Assembly (NCBI GenBank): GCA_031549285.1
Contig: JAVBPZ010000003.1
Location: 62,001 to 126,000 of the forward strand
Direction: 5' to 3'
DNA from: JAAYCI01 sp031549285
GTDB taxonomy: Bacteria > Bacillota > Clostridia > Oscillospirales > Ruminococcaceae
Length of the DNA: 64,000 nt
Below the pieces are notes generated by a model. It made no database searches. It was given only the letters and a program-made list of their open reading frames with translations, and was not told where the DNA came from. This document shows, piece by piece, positions 33,420 to 42,824 of the stretch (position 1 is the first letter of the stretch; each line of letters starts with the position of its first letter). The position numbers were made by a program, and so were the translations under genes.

Positions 33420-34574
33420 TCACGCCTCCACCGGTACCGCGGCCGCCGCACTGGCTGCGTCGGCTTCCACCTGCGCCTTCGAGCGATACACCACCGCGTC
33501 CGGCACATCATCCGGCACCAGGCCCACATAGCTCTTGCCCGGCTGCACCGGCAGCTCTTTGCCGGCGGAATCATACAGGCGCAATTCATCGGTAGGCCCG
33601 CCCTTCCGCCAGTTAATCTCCTGCACCCCGCCGCTGGTGAAATAAACCCCTTCCCCACCGCGCAGGTCTACTTCCGTGCATTGCCCGTCCGGCTTCAGCG
33701 TTACCGGGCAGGACAGCAAAATCACATTGGTAAAGGTCAGCGGCGTGCCGTCTTCATCGGCATGCACCCCGCCAAAAATGGTGTTGGTGTACAGGCCGGT
33801 GGTATCATCGTACACAAACCCCGCCACGGACACCGGCGAATAGGTCACTGAAATAGCATAGGCGGCATCCGCTTTGGGCGCGGCGCTGTCGGCAAAATGA
33901 AACAACGCCGGCACCGGCCCGGTCGGCGCAATATCCAGGTACTCCATCCCGTTCCAAATCAGCCCCGCATCGGTAAACCAACAATATTCGTTCAGCTTCC
34001 CGCCGGGTTTCGGCAGGCTGCGCGCGGTGTCGAAATAAAATGATGTGGTTCCCACATAATACCCGTCTATGTCTTGGTACGCCAGCACATTCAGCAGGTT
34101 CTCCGCATATACGGACGAGCCTATGTGCACCAGTATAGCATCGCTGGGCACCGCCAGCTGCACAAACACATCGCGGGTAGAGCGCACCGCGCCCACCTGC
34201 GGCACCGTACGATAATCGGCATACATGGCCATCAGGCGGGTAATGCCCCCCTCGGTCAGCGCCTCATAAATCACATCCGCCCCGGCCAGGCCCCGCTGCG
34301 GCAGCGAGCGCTGGTTGTTCGAAACCATAATCGCCACCGGGCGCTGTCCCTCCAGCATCCCCTCCGGCCGCACTTCACCGGTCAGCGCGTTTATATCCAC
34401 CGCCAGCGGCAATGGCTGCTGGCCGCTGTCCACCGGCTGCGAGGCAGGCGCAGTGGAAAAAACCGCCGAGGACGAAACCGAAGAATCCTCCCCGTCGGAA
34501 CACGCCACCGTCAGCATTGCCAGAATCAACGCCAGTGCCATCGCCATGATTCTTTTGGCCAAAACAGGTTTCAT
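33420..34574 (-). CDS. DUF3048 domain lipoprotein (YerB-like), copy 1
   Basis: A 384-residue secreted lipoprotein: signal peptide with lipobox Cys25 (MLTVAC), a Ser-rich linker to about residue 55, then the DUF3048 domain containing VAIMVSNNQRSLPQRGL and GAVRSTRDVFVQLA. The B. subtilis relative is YerB; family function is unknown, although a cell-surface role is assumed. A second, divergent copy lies 74 bases upstream. Anchoring would need Lgt, which is encoded at 58439-59260. Confidence 0.9.
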   Translation of the reverse strand: MKPVLAKRIMAMALALILAMLTVACSDGEDSSVSSSAVFSTAPASQPVDSGQQPLPLAVDINALTGEVRPEGMLEGQRPVAIMVSNNQRSLPQRGLAGADVIYEALTEGGITRLMAMYADYRTVPQVGAVRSTRDVFVQLAVPSDAILVHIGSSVYAENLLNVLAYQDIDGYYVGTTSFYFDTARSLPKPGGKLNEYCWFTDAGLIWNGMEYLDIAPTGPVPALFHFADSAAPKADAAYAISVTYSPVSVAGFVYDDTTGLYTNTIFGGVHADEDGTPLTFTNVILLSCPVTLKPDGQCTEVDLRGGEGVYFTSGGVQEINWRKGGPTDELRLYDSAGKELPVQPGKSYVGLVPDDVPDAVVYRSKAQVEADAASAAAAVPVEA

Positions 34575-34648
34575 ATAAAACTCCAGCTACTCGAAATATG
34601 GGCCGCCGGGGGTCAGCTCCCCGGCGGCTTCCTACTGTAAATCCAAAA

Positions 34649-35818
34649 TCATCCAATATCCACTTCGTCGCCACCGGCGCCGCCGCTCACATCACCGGCC
34701 GTACCGCCCACCACGCTGTAGTGGAAATCCTCAAACCGGGTATCATCCACAAACGACAGGTAGGTCGTGCCGGTGTTCACCTGCAGCTGTTCGCCGCTTT
34801 GGTCCCCTTTATAAATCTGCAGGGCCGCCTCGGGCGAGCCTTTTTCCCACTGCACATACTCATAGTTCCCGTTCGAGAAATAATACCCGGGGCCGCCGGT
34901 GAAATCAATCTTCGCCAGCGCCTCCGACCCGGTGTCCGGGTACAGGCTGAACGGCGCAAACAGCACCAACACATTGTTAAAACCCAGCTGCTGGTTGTTG
35001 TTGGCATCCACGGTGGGGGTCATGCCGCCGCCATACAGCTGGCTCATCATGTACCGGCCGCTGGCCGCGTCAAAATCGAAACCGGACACATATCCCGGGC
35101 AGTGCGTAACCGCAACGCTCATCGCTTCGCCGCCCTCCGGGGTGCGTATCTGCTCATTGTACGGCACAAAATTAAAAATGGAGCTGTTGTAGGTGCGCTG
35201 GTCCGACATGCCATATTGTTCAATGGTATCGGCAATATGCTCCCCATCGGTGCACTCGTTATACGGCCCGGGGGAAGAGTTGCGCCAGGTCAGGGTATAG
35301 CCATACTGCTGCGCGTCCAGGTTAAATTCTTCGCAGTTATAGTCGGGGTTATCCAGCATAATGTTCACCGGCTCGCTGGCCTCTGCCGGGCCGTCGTGCA
35401 CAAAGAACGGCCGGAACGGCAGCACTACCTGCAAAAACTGCTCACGGGCAGAGCGCACCTGGCAGGTGGTCGGCATGGTTTTGTAATCCTCAAAAATGGC
35501 CATGAACCGGGTCACCTTGGCGTTGGCTTCCATCTCCACCAAAATCTTCGCGTCGGACAAGCCACAGGTAGCATATGCCTTTCCCGGGTTGCCGTTGCCA
35601 ATCATCACAGCACAAATGCGCTGCCCTTCGGGGTAATCCGCACCCTTTTCCAAGCCGGTCAGGAACGCCTGGTTTAGCGGCTCCGGTTCCGGCGCCGCCA
35701 TGCTATCCGCCGTCGGCGCCAAACTGGCGGGCGGCATGGAGGAAACCACGTCCCCCGAACAGGCCGCCAGGCTGAACAACAGCAAACCAACCAACAACAA
35801 ACTCACCATTTTTTTCAT
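34649..35818 (-). CDS. DUF3048 domain lipoprotein, copy 2 (divergent)
   Basis: A 389-residue lipoprotein with signal peptide and lipobox Cys20 (SLAAC). The DUF3048 core is recognisable (CAVMIGNGNPGKAYATCGLSD, then VRSAREQFLQVV) and collinear with copy 1, but low in identity, so this is an old duplication. The sequence ends in a Gly-rich acidic tail. First gene of a likely run with copy 1, DUF1361 and plsY. The 210-base upstream region has a GC hairpin (GGCCG repeats near 35856-35869) but no clear promoter. Confidence 0.87.
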   Translation of the reverse strand: MKKMVSLLLVGLLLFSLAACSGDVVSSMPPASLAPTADSMAAPEPEPLNQAFLTGLEKGADYPEGQRICAVMIGNGNPGKAYATCGLSDAKILVEMEANAKVTRFMAIFEDYKTMPTTCQVRSAREQFLQVVLPFRPFFVHDGPAEASEPVNIMLDNPDYNCEEFNLDAQQYGYTLTWRNSSPGPYNECTDGEHIADTIEQYGMSDQRTYNSSIFNFVPYNEQIRTPEGGEAMSVAVTHCPGYVSGFDFDAASGRYMMSQLYGGGMTPTVDANNNQQLGFNNVLVLFAPFSLYPDTGSEALAKIDFTGGPGYYFSNGNYEYVQWEKGSPEAALQIYKGDQSGEQLQVNTGTTYLSFVDDTRFEDFHYSVVGGTAGDVSGGAGGDEVDIG

Positions 35819-36028
35819 GCGATGCTTCCCCTTGTCGTCATTTTCTAAATATCACGGCCGCACCGGCCGCCTTTTTTGAACCCATCAAGTGTTTATTGTA
35901 CCGCAAACCCGGTGGTTTGTAAACCCGCCCGTCCCACGTTTTCCGCGCCTTCCTCGGCGTTGTTTCCGCCTTTGCATTTGTTCATTTTGCGCCGCAAACA
36001 CGCTGTTTTTATCCGGCTCTGCATCCCC

Positions 36029-37837
36029 CTATACCCGTGCCTCGTCTATGCGCATCTCGGTATACAACCCGTGATAATACCCGCGTGCGGCCATCAGTTC
36101 GGCATGCGTTCCCCGCTCCACTATTTTTCCCGCCTTCACCACCAAAATCAAATCCGCCTGCCGAATGGTGGACAGCCGGTGCGCCACCAAAAAGCTGGTG
36201 CGCCCGGCCAAAACATGCGCAATCGCATTCTGAATCAGCTGCTCAGTCTCGGTGTCTATAGAGCTGGTCGCCTCATCCAGCACAAAGATGGGTGGGTTCG
36301 CCAGCATCGCCCGCGCAAAACTAATCAGCTGTTTTTCCCCGGTAGACAGGCGGTCGCCGCCCTCACCCACATCGGTGTCGTACCCGTCCTCCAGCTTTGC
36401 CACCACCAGGTCCGCGGACACCAGCCGCGCCGCCGCGTAAATCTCCTCGTCGCCGGCGTCCAGCTTCCCGTACCGGATATTCTCCTTCACCGTTCCGGAA
36501 AACAGGTGCGGGTTCTGCAGCACATACCCCAGCTGGGAATGCAACCACAGCTTGCTGCGCTCGCGGTAATCCCGCCCGTCTATCAGCACCTGCCCGCGGG
36601 TCGGCTCAAAAAACCGGCAGGCCAAATTCACCAGGGTGGATTTCCCCGCCCCGGTCTCGCCCACCAGCGCCACATTGGTTCCGGCCGGTATCTTCAGGCT
36701 GAAACCCTCCAGAATCCAGTCGTCCCCGTCCGGGTATTTGAACCATACGTCCTTAAATTCAATTTCGCCCTGTATCGCTTCCCAGTTTTCCCGCTTTGCG
36801 TCAAAGCTGTCCCCGTACACCGCCTCCACCTCGGGGGTATCCTCCACTTCGCACGGCGTCTGCAGCAGGCCGTCCACCCGCTCTATGTTCGCCTGGGTGG
36901 CAATGAATTCCGATAAGGTCCGCGCAATCTGCTGCACCGGCTCCAAAATAGACAGCGCATAGGCGATGAACGCAGACAGGGTGCCCAGCTCCATCACGTT
37001 GTCCATCACCATATATCCCCCCTGTACCAGCACCACCGACACCGCCAGCGAGGAAAAGAAAATAATAATAGGAATAAACACCGCGTTCAGCATGGTGGCA
37101 TGCATCGACGCACGGTACATCCGCTTTGTGTCCTGTTCAAAATCGGCGCAGTTGCGCTCTTCTATCACCAGCGTCTTGGACGTTTTCGCCCCGGTAATCC
37201 CTTCATTAAACGCCCCGGTAATCTGGCTGTTTGCCTCGCGCACCTGCCGGTGCGCGCGCAAAAACCGCCCCTGGAACACCGCCGTCAGCCCCGCCACCAG
37301 CGGCACCACCACTATCACCACCAGCGCCAGCCGCCAGTTCAGCACCAGCATGGCAATAAACACGCCAATCACATACAGCACCGACCAAAAAAGGTCCATC
37401 AGCGACCAGGCCACCACCATGGAAATATGGTTGGTGTCGCTCATCACACGGGCCAAAATCCAGCCCACGGCGTTCTGGTTATAGTAGGAAAGGCTCAGCT
37501 TTTGCAGGTGCAAAAACGCCGCCCGCTTTAAATCGCGCCCCAGGTACATTTCCACCGACAGCGCGCGCCGGCCCATCCACACCACGCCCAGCCCCTGCAG
37601 CACCGTCATAATCAGGTACGCCACCACAAACCCGGGCAAGCCTGCGGTGCTCTGCGGCACCACAAAATGATCCACCGCATACTGCAAAAACAGCGGGATC
37701 GCCACATCCGCCAGGGTCAACAGCGCCATCAGCACCATGGCCACCGCCAGCGAGGAGCGGTACGGCCAGATAAACGGCCCCAGCTTTTTCCATATCTTTA
37801 TGTCAAATCCACGTCCGTCGCAGCGTTCTTCCTTCAT
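36029..37837 (-). CDS. ABC exporter half-transporter, subunit with complete nucleotide-binding site
   Basis: A 602-residue fusion of a six-helix type IV (ABCB-like) membrane domain (about 20-310) and an ATPase domain (about 360-595). Walker A is GETGAGKST, the signature is LSTGEKQ (LSGGQ variant), Walker B is FVLDEATSS with the catalytic Glu, and the H-loop His is in VAHRLST. It pairs with the upstream gene, whose Walker B Glu is replaced, as in the heterodimeric multidrug exporters BmrCD and LmrCD. Substrate unknown. Its start overlaps the partner's stop by 4 bases (ATGA). Confidence 0.93.
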   Translation of the reverse strand: MKEERCDGRGFDIKIWKKLGPFIWPYRSSLAVAMVLMALLTLADVAIPLFLQYAVDHFVVPQSTAGLPGFVVAYLIMTVLQGLGVVWMGRRALSVEMYLGRDLKRAAFLHLQKLSLSYYNQNAVGWILARVMSDTNHISMVVAWSLMDLFWSVLYVIGVFIAMLVLNWRLALVVIVVVPLVAGLTAVFQGRFLRAHRQVREANSQITGAFNEGITGAKTSKTLVIEERNCADFEQDTKRMYRASMHATMLNAVFIPIIIFFSSLAVSVVLVQGGYMVMDNVMELGTLSAFIAYALSILEPVQQIARTLSEFIATQANIERVDGLLQTPCEVEDTPEVEAVYGDSFDAKRENWEAIQGEIEFKDVWFKYPDGDDWILEGFSLKIPAGTNVALVGETGAGKSTLVNLACRFFEPTRGQVLIDGRDYRERSKLWLHSQLGYVLQNPHLFSGTVKENIRYGKLDAGDEEIYAAARLVSADLVVAKLEDGYDTDVGEGGDRLSTGEKQLISFARAMLANPPIFVLDEATSSIDTETEQLIQNAIAHVLAGRTSFLVAHRLSTIRQADLILVVKAGKIVERGTHAELMAARGYYHGLYTEMRIDEARV

Positions 37838-39843
37838 ATCTGCCCGCCCCCTTTTGGCGGCTCGCCATCCGCCTGCGGCGGCGCAGAAGCCGTCCCGCGT
37901 GTTCCGGTTTCTCTCGCCACTTCGGCAGTCCGCTCATTCTTTGCCGCCGCCATGTCTTTCGCCACCGCACCACCAGCCTGCTGCCAGTTTTTTTCCAGCG
38001 CTTCTTCGCTTTCCAGCGCCACCTCGCTCTGCCTGTCATAAATGCGCTTATACAACCCCGGCCGGGCTATCAGCTCCCGGTGGGTACCCATATCCGCCAC
38101 CCGCCCATCCTCCAGCACCAAAATCCTGTCGGCGTGCATCAGGGTGTTTATGCGGTGGCTAATCAGCAGTATGGTGGCATCACAGGTTTCCCGGCGCAGC
38201 GCCTCGCGAATGCGCGCGTCGGTCTCCAGATCCACCGCGCTCAGGGAATCGTCAAACACCATCACCGGCGCGCACAACATCAGCGTCCGCGCAATGGCCA
38301 CCCGCTGCTTTTGCCCGCCGGACAGTGTCACCCCGCGTTCCCCCACAACGGTGTCGTACCCGCCGCTAAATTCATTGATCGCGTCATCCACCGCCGCAAT
38401 AGACGCCGATCGCCGGATATGCCCGCGTTCTCCTTTACCCGCCGGCGCCGCTATGGCAATATTTTCCTCTATGGTCTTGGAAAACAAAAACGGTTCCTGT
38501 AACACCAGGCCCACGTTCCGCCGCAGGTAATACCGGTCTATGTCGCGCATCTCCACATCGCCAAACCAAATATTCCCCATGCCCGCCGGCAGGTCATACA
38601 GCCGGTTCAGCAGGTAGGTAATGGTGGACTTCCCGCTGCCGGTGGCGCCCAAAATGCCGAAGGTGCTGCCCGCCGGAATGGTAAAGGACAAATCCTTCAG
38701 CACCGGCTGGTTTTGGTAGCGGAAGGTCACATTCTCAAACCGGATATCCGTCGCCAGGCTGGGGGTCTTCGCCTGTGGTTCCGGCGCCTCCGGCTGCGCG
38801 TCCAATATTTCAGACAGCCGCCCGGTGGACACCCCGGTTTTGCTCATTTCTGATAAAGTCCGCCCCAGCGCGCGCACCGGCCAGGCCAGCGCCTGGTTGT
38901 ACGAAACAAACACCAAAAACTCGCCCAGGGTAAGCTGTCCCTGCGCCGCCAGCACCGCCCCGCCCACTATCACCGCAAAAATCTGCAGCCCGGTCACAAA
39001 ATCCCCCAGGCCCCAGTACACCGACAGCACCTTCCCCAGCTCTATCCACAGCCCCGTAAACCGGCCGTTGTACCCGTCGAACCGGTCCAGCTCATACCGT
39101 TCCCGGCCAAACGCGCGCACCACCCGCACACCGGTCAGGTTTTCCTGCACCGCCACCGTCAGGTCGCCCTCTGCCTCGTCCGCCGCCAAAAAACGCTGGC
39201 CCACCAACCGGAAAAACACGGTGGAATACAGCAGAATCAGCGGAATAAACCCCAGCGCCACCAGCGACAGCGTTACATTCATGCTGAACATCAGCACCAG
39301 CGCCACCACCACCAAAATGACCGTGCGTACCACCTCCAGCAGCTGGGTGGATACAAAATTCCGCACCATGTCCAGGTCAGAGGTGCACCGCTGGATGATA
39401 TCCCCGGTCTGGTGCTCCACATGCCACTGGAACGGCAGGTACTGCACATGCCGGTACAGCTTGTCCCGCAGGCTCTTGCAAAACCGCTCGGTGCCGGTGG
39501 CAATGCTCATGCGTGCGGCAAAGTTAAACACCCCCGCCAGCAGCGAAAAGGCCACAATGCCCACCGCACACCACAGCAAGTTTGCCCGCAGCGTGTCGGC
39601 CCCGCCCAGCGCGTTTAAAATATCCGCCACCACCGGCGGCAGCGGGGCATCACTTGTGCCAATTATATTGTCCACCGTGAAGCGTATCACCTGCGGCATC
39701 AAAAAGTTGGCCGCAATGCTGACCAGGGAGGCCACCACCGCCAGCACAAACCAGTGTTTATCCCCCTTCGCTTCCCGCAGGATAAACCCAAACACGCCCC
39801 CACCAGAGGTTTTCTCTTTTGGCTTTTTCGCGCCTTCTTCCAA
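37834..39843 (-). CDS. ABC exporter half-transporter, degenerate-site subunit
   Basis: A 669-residue half-transporter with six membrane helices (about 25-330) and an ATPase domain (about 370-610). Walker A GATGSGKST and the LSGGQ signature are intact, but Walker B reads VFDDSLSAVD, with Asp in place of the catalytic Glu; the H-loop is kept (ISHRINT). The C-terminal ~65 residues are Ala/Glu/Gly-rich and probably disordered. A heterodimer with the subunit downstream is expected, with one hydrolytic and one degenerate site. No regulator gene is adjacent. Confidence 0.93.
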   Translation of the reverse strand: MEEGAKKPKEKTSGGGVFGFILREAKGDKHWFVLAVVASLVSIAANFLMPQVIRFTVDNIIGTSDAPLPPVVADILNALGGADTLRANLLWCAVGIVAFSLLAGVFNFAARMSIATGTERFCKSLRDKLYRHVQYLPFQWHVEHQTGDIIQRCTSDLDMVRNFVSTQLLEVVRTVILVVVALVLMFSMNVTLSLVALGFIPLILLYSTVFFRLVGQRFLAADEAEGDLTVAVQENLTGVRVVRAFGRERYELDRFDGYNGRFTGLWIELGKVLSVYWGLGDFVTGLQIFAVIVGGAVLAAQGQLTLGEFLVFVSYNQALAWPVRALGRTLSEMSKTGVSTGRLSEILDAQPEAPEPQAKTPSLATDIRFENVTFRYQNQPVLKDLSFTIPAGSTFGILGATGSGKSTITYLLNRLYDLPAGMGNIWFGDVEMRDIDRYYLRRNVGLVLQEPFLFSKTIEENIAIAAPAGKGERGHIRRSASIAAVDDAINEFSGGYDTVVGERGVTLSGGQKQRVAIARTLMLCAPVMVFDDSLSAVDLETDARIREALRRETCDATILLISHRINTLMHADRILVLEDGRVADMGTHRELIARPGLYKRIYDRQSEVALESEEALEKNWQQAGGAVAKDMAAAKNERTAEVARETGTRGTASAPPQADGEPPKGGGQI

Positions 39844-40038
39844 GACAAACCTTCTTTCCCAAATGCCCCGCCCACAGCTTTCCGCCGCAAAGCGCCTTCT
39901 ATTATTATATTACTATATGCATCATACTTTTATCATTCTGCCACATCCCACCGGCAAAATCAATGCACCGGCTGTGCACTTGTTTGTGCCACAGCCACCC
40001 TTCCTCAAAAACAAATATAAGATTTTTTTTCGAAACAC

Positions 40039-40066
40039 TTGACATTTCAAAATCTTTGTGTACCAT
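40039..40066 (+). promoter_or_regulatory. Promoter of the GntR-ABC operon
   Basis: TTGACA (40039-40044), 16-base spacer, TACCAT (40061-40066). The gap 39844-40139 holds no other gene. Confidence 0.5.
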
Positions 40067-40071
40067 TGTAT

Positions 40072-40104
40072 TAGATGCTTAGTACAATAATACTGCATCA
40101 TCTA
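40072..40104. promoter_or_regulatory. Imperfect palindrome, probable GntR operator
   Basis: TAGATG...AGTA (40072-40084) is mirrored by TACT...CATCTA (40091-40104) around a short AT-rich centre. It sits at or just after the expected transcription start, a typical place for autorepression by YtrA-like GntR proteins. Confidence 0.5.
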
Positions 40105-40139
40105 CCATACTGAATAGAGCGGAAAGGGGGAACCAACAC

Positions 40140-40505
40140 TTGGACTGGCAGTTTGATAATGAGCGCCCCATCTATACCCAGCTGGTGGAGCAGATCGAGC
40201 GGGCGGTGGTCACCGGCAAATACCCGCCCGGCGAAAGGCTGCCCGGCGTGCGGGAACTGGCCGCCGACGCCGGCGTGAACCCAAACACCATGCAGCGCGC
40301 CCTGGCAGAGCTGGAGGGTACCGGCCTGTTGTTCACACAACGCACCAGCGGGCGGTTCGTCACGCAGGATGCTGAAAAAATCCGTGCCCTGCGGGTGATG
40401 CTCGCCCAGCAAATGGCCGGGGATTTTATACGAAACATGCGCGCCCTGGGTTGCACGCCCGATGAAATCACCCAGTATATACAGCGCGCAAAGGAGGAAG
40501 AATAA
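40140..40505 (+). CDS. GntR family regulator, YtrA subfamily
   Basis: A 121-residue regulator with an N-terminal winged helix (RPIYTQLVEQIERAVVTGKYPPGERLPGVRELA is spread over residues 9-41; the recognition helix is NPNTMQRALAEL) and a short C-terminal helical tail rather than a large effector domain, which defines the YtrA type. The start is TTG at 40140, preceded by GGAAAGGGGG. The stop overlaps the ATG of the ABC ATPase gene by one base. It probably represses its own operon, as known YtrA proteins do in response to cell-wall antibiotics. Confidence 0.9.
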   Translation: MDWQFDNERPIYTQLVEQIERAVVTGKYPPGERLPGVRELAADAGVNPNTMQRALAELEGTGLLFTQRTSGRFVTQDAEKIRALRVMLAQQMAGDFIRNMRALGCTPDEITQYIQRAKEEE

Positions 40506-41203
40506 TGCAAAACGTTTTGGAATGCCGCCAGCTCAGCAAAACCTATGGCATCGTCCGGGCGCTGAATGACATCACGCTGGATATTCCGGCGGGGCGCATC
40601 GTGGGCCTGCTGGGCCCGAACGGCAGCGGCAAAACCACCCTGATAAAGCTGGCCTGCGGCCTGCTTACCCCCACCGGCGGCCAGGTTCTTATCGGCGGGG
40701 AAGCGCCCGGCGTTTCCACCAAGCGCAGGGTCAGCTACCTGCCGGAAAAAGACACCCTGCCAAACTGGATGCGGGTACAGGACCTGCTGCACTATTTTGG
40801 GGACTTCTACCCCGATTTTCGCCAGGACCGCGCGCTGGCCATGCTCACCAGCCTGCACATCCAGGCGGACCAGCGCCTAAAAACCATGAGCAAAGGCACC
40901 CGGGAAAAGGTTCAGCTCATTCTGGCCATGAGCCGGGACGCCGACCTCTACCTGCTGGATGAACCCATCGGTGGGGTAGACCCCGCCGCACGGGACTACA
41001 TCCTGGAAACCATCATCCAAAACTACCGGGAAGAGGCCACCGTCCTCATCTCCACCCACCTCATCTCCGACGTGGAAAAGACGCTGGACGACGTGGTTTT
41101 CCTGAACCAGGGCACCGTCAGCCTGGTTTCCTCGGTGGATGATATCCGTGCCACCCACGGCAAAAGCGTGGACGAATTGTTCCGGGAGGTGTTCAGATGT
41201 TAG
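40505..41203 (+). CDS. ABC transporter ATP-binding protein (YtrB-like)
   Basis: A 232-residue ATPase. Walker A is GPNGSGKTT (about residues 38-46), the signature is MSKGTREK in place of LSGGQ, a form common in YtrB/CcmA relatives, Walker B is LYLLDEPIGGVD, and the H-loop is STHL. It is co-transcribed with the GntR regulator before it and the permease after it (7-base overlap). Substrate unknown; efflux or a sensing role in envelope stress is likely. Confidence 0.92.
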   Translation: MQNVLECRQLSKTYGIVRALNDITLDIPAGRIVGLLGPNGSGKTTLIKLACGLLTPTGGQVLIGGEAPGVSTKRRVSYLPEKDTLPNWMRVQDLLHYFGDFYPDFRQDRALAMLTSLHIQADQRLKTMSKGTREKVQLILAMSRDADLYLLDEPIGGVDPAARDYILETIIQNYREEATVLISTHLISDVEKTLDDVVFLNQGTVSLVSSVDDIRATHGKSVDELFREVFRC

Positions 41204-42042
41204 GAAAAGTACTGAAGTATGAACTGCGGTCTAACGGCCGTTTGTTGTTGCCGTTTTTTGGCCTGGCAATCGCCGTGTGTGGCGTTTTACGCTTGTTGCT
41301 GCTGCTGGCCCCGCACATTTGGGCGCCCGCCGGCACGGTGCTTACCGGGCTGGCCAGCACGCTGGGCCCGTTGGTGCTGGTGGCGGTATGGGTGCTGTGT
41401 TTCGTCGCGCTGCTAGTTCGCTTTTGGCAGTCCATGGCCGGCAATGAAGCGTATCTCACCTTCACCCTGCCGGTAAAAACCGGCACACATCTGCTGGCCC
41501 GCCTTCTCAGCTCCATCCTGTTTGCACTGCTCAGCGTGCTGGTGGTGCTGGTGTGCGGCTGGGTTCTCATCCCGGGTTTCTTCTCTGTAACAGTGCAGGG
41601 CTTCTCGGTTGCCTCGGTTTACATTGGCCCTGGGGTTTGGTTCTCGCTCATCGCCTGGGTGCTGGCCCTTATCATAACCGGCTTCATCAGCACCTTCCTG
41701 CTGCTGTACGCGTCCATCGCCATCGGCACCCAGTTCAGCCGCCACCGCATTGCGGGGTCTATCGCCGGTTACTTTGTGCTGAACGCTGTGGAATCCTTCC
41801 TCATGCTGCCGCTTGTTTTACTGCCGCTGGGCCAGCTCATCGGCTGGAACGAAAACGCCGTGGAACAGCGGGTACTGGAAATGAGCACCGTCGGCATCAC
41901 CGACCCCACCCTGCTCATCCAGCAGCTGCTCGGCTATATGTGGATGATCCTGGGCATCGGCGCGCTGGTGGTCTTGGTAATCGGCGCACTGAACTACTGC
42001 ATCACCCTGTATCTCTTCTCCAAACGGCTGAACCTGGAATAA
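41197..42042 (+). CDS. ABC transporter membrane subunit
   Basis: A 281-residue membrane protein with about six hydrophobic segments: near residues 17-38, 46-70, 103-127, 146-176, 183-208 and 248-270. It starts KVLKYELRSNGR, as do many ABC-2 type permeases of the Ytr group, and overlaps the ATPase gene by 7 bases. It lacks other recognisable motifs. Last gene of the GntR operon. Confidence 0.88.
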   Translation: MLGKVLKYELRSNGRLLLPFFGLAIAVCGVLRLLLLLAPHIWAPAGTVLTGLASTLGPLVLVAVWVLCFVALLVRFWQSMAGNEAYLTFTLPVKTGTHLLARLLSSILFALLSVLVVLVCGWVLIPGFFSVTVQGFSVASVYIGPGVWFSLIAWVLALIITGFISTFLLLYASIAIGTQFSRHRIAGSIAGYFVLNAVESFLMLPLVLLPLGQLIGWNENAVEQRVLEMSTVGITDPTLLIQQLLGYMWMILGIGALVVLVIGALNYCITLYLFSKRLNLE

Positions 42043-42088
42043 TCTCTCTGGCTCGCAAACGCAAACCGATACACGGTGCTCTCCTTCA

Positions 42089-42127
42089 TAAAAAGGCCGC
42101 CCATTTCGAAAATGGACGGCCTTTTTT
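42089..42127. terminator. Bidirectional terminator between the Ytr-like operon and cobO
   Basis: AAAAGGCCG-c-CCATTT (42091-42106), loop CGA, then AAATGG-a-CGGCCTTTT (42110-42125) and further T; the A-run on the left gives a T-run for the minus strand as well. Confidence 0.9.
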
Positions 42128-42189
42128 ATGGCAGTTTAACCCCTCCCGCTTTGTGCCGGGACCATTCTCTCTCCTGCCGGGAACCCGCG

Positions 42190-42711
42190 TCAGTACTCAA
42201 TGCCCTGGCGTGCCGCCTGTCCCTTTTCATACGGGTGCGCCACCAGGTGCATTTCGGTCACATACTCCGCCAGCGCGCACAGCTCCGGCGTGGCCCCGCG
42301 CCCGGTCAGCACCAGCTCCAGCCCTGCTGGTTTTTCCCGCACAAAGGCAGCCAGTTCTTCCATGTCCAGCATACCCGCCGCTGCCGCGCACACCACCTCG
42401 TCCAGCACCAGCAGGTCCAGCGTCTTTGCCGCCGCGGCCGCTGCGGCCAGCGTCTCCTGCTGCCGCCGCTGGCATTCGGCCTTTTCCGCAGCATCCATCT
42501 CCCACAAAAACTTATTCTGTCCGGTGGGCGACGCCACCCACACCCCCAGCTTTTCCAGGCTGGATATTTCACCGGAGGTTCCTGTTTTCAAAAACTGGCA
42601 GAACCCCACGCGCAAACCCTGCCCGGCCGCCCGCACCGCCAGACCGGTGGCCGCGGTGGTTTTGCCTTTCCCGTCCCCGGTGTAAATATGCACACACCCT
42701 GTCTCCATCAC
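42190..42711 (-). CDS. cobO: Cob(I)yrinic acid a,c-diamide adenosyltransferase
   Basis: A 173-residue CobA/CobO-type enzyme that adenosylates cobalt corrinoids. The modified P-loop GDGKGKTT is at residues 12-19, and VGFCQFLKTG and LLVLDEVVCA follow as in the family. Length is typical. No corrin-ring synthesis genes are near; the gene just upstream encodes a histidine phosphatase that could be the alpha-ribazole phosphatase CobC, which would make this a small cobamide salvage unit. No cobalamin riboswitch was seen upstream. Confidence 0.93.
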   Translation of the reverse strand: MMETGCVHIYTGDGKGKTTAATGLAVRAAGQGLRVGFCQFLKTGTSGEISSLEKLGVWVASPTGQNKFLWEMDAAEKAECQRRQQETLAAAAAAAKTLDLLVLDEVVCAAAAGMLDMEELAAFVREKPAGLELVLTGRGATPELCALAEYVTEMHLVAHPYEKGQAARQGIEY

Positions 42712-42824
42712 GCTTTCTCTCCCCGGTTCTCGCTGTTTTCTTCGTTCCTAGCGGCTTTCGCCGCTTTCCTTATGTTGGCAAACGCTTATTCAATAACGGC
42801 CGCACCGCCGCCACATCCACGGAA

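Noticed and set aside
36029..39843. ABC exporter pair as two independent homodimers
   Set aside because: The overlapping genes and the replaced Walker B Glu in only one subunit fit the heterodimer type.
42712..42824. Cobalamin riboswitch upstream of cobO
   Set aside because: The gap is about 113 bases and lacks the conserved B12-box core.
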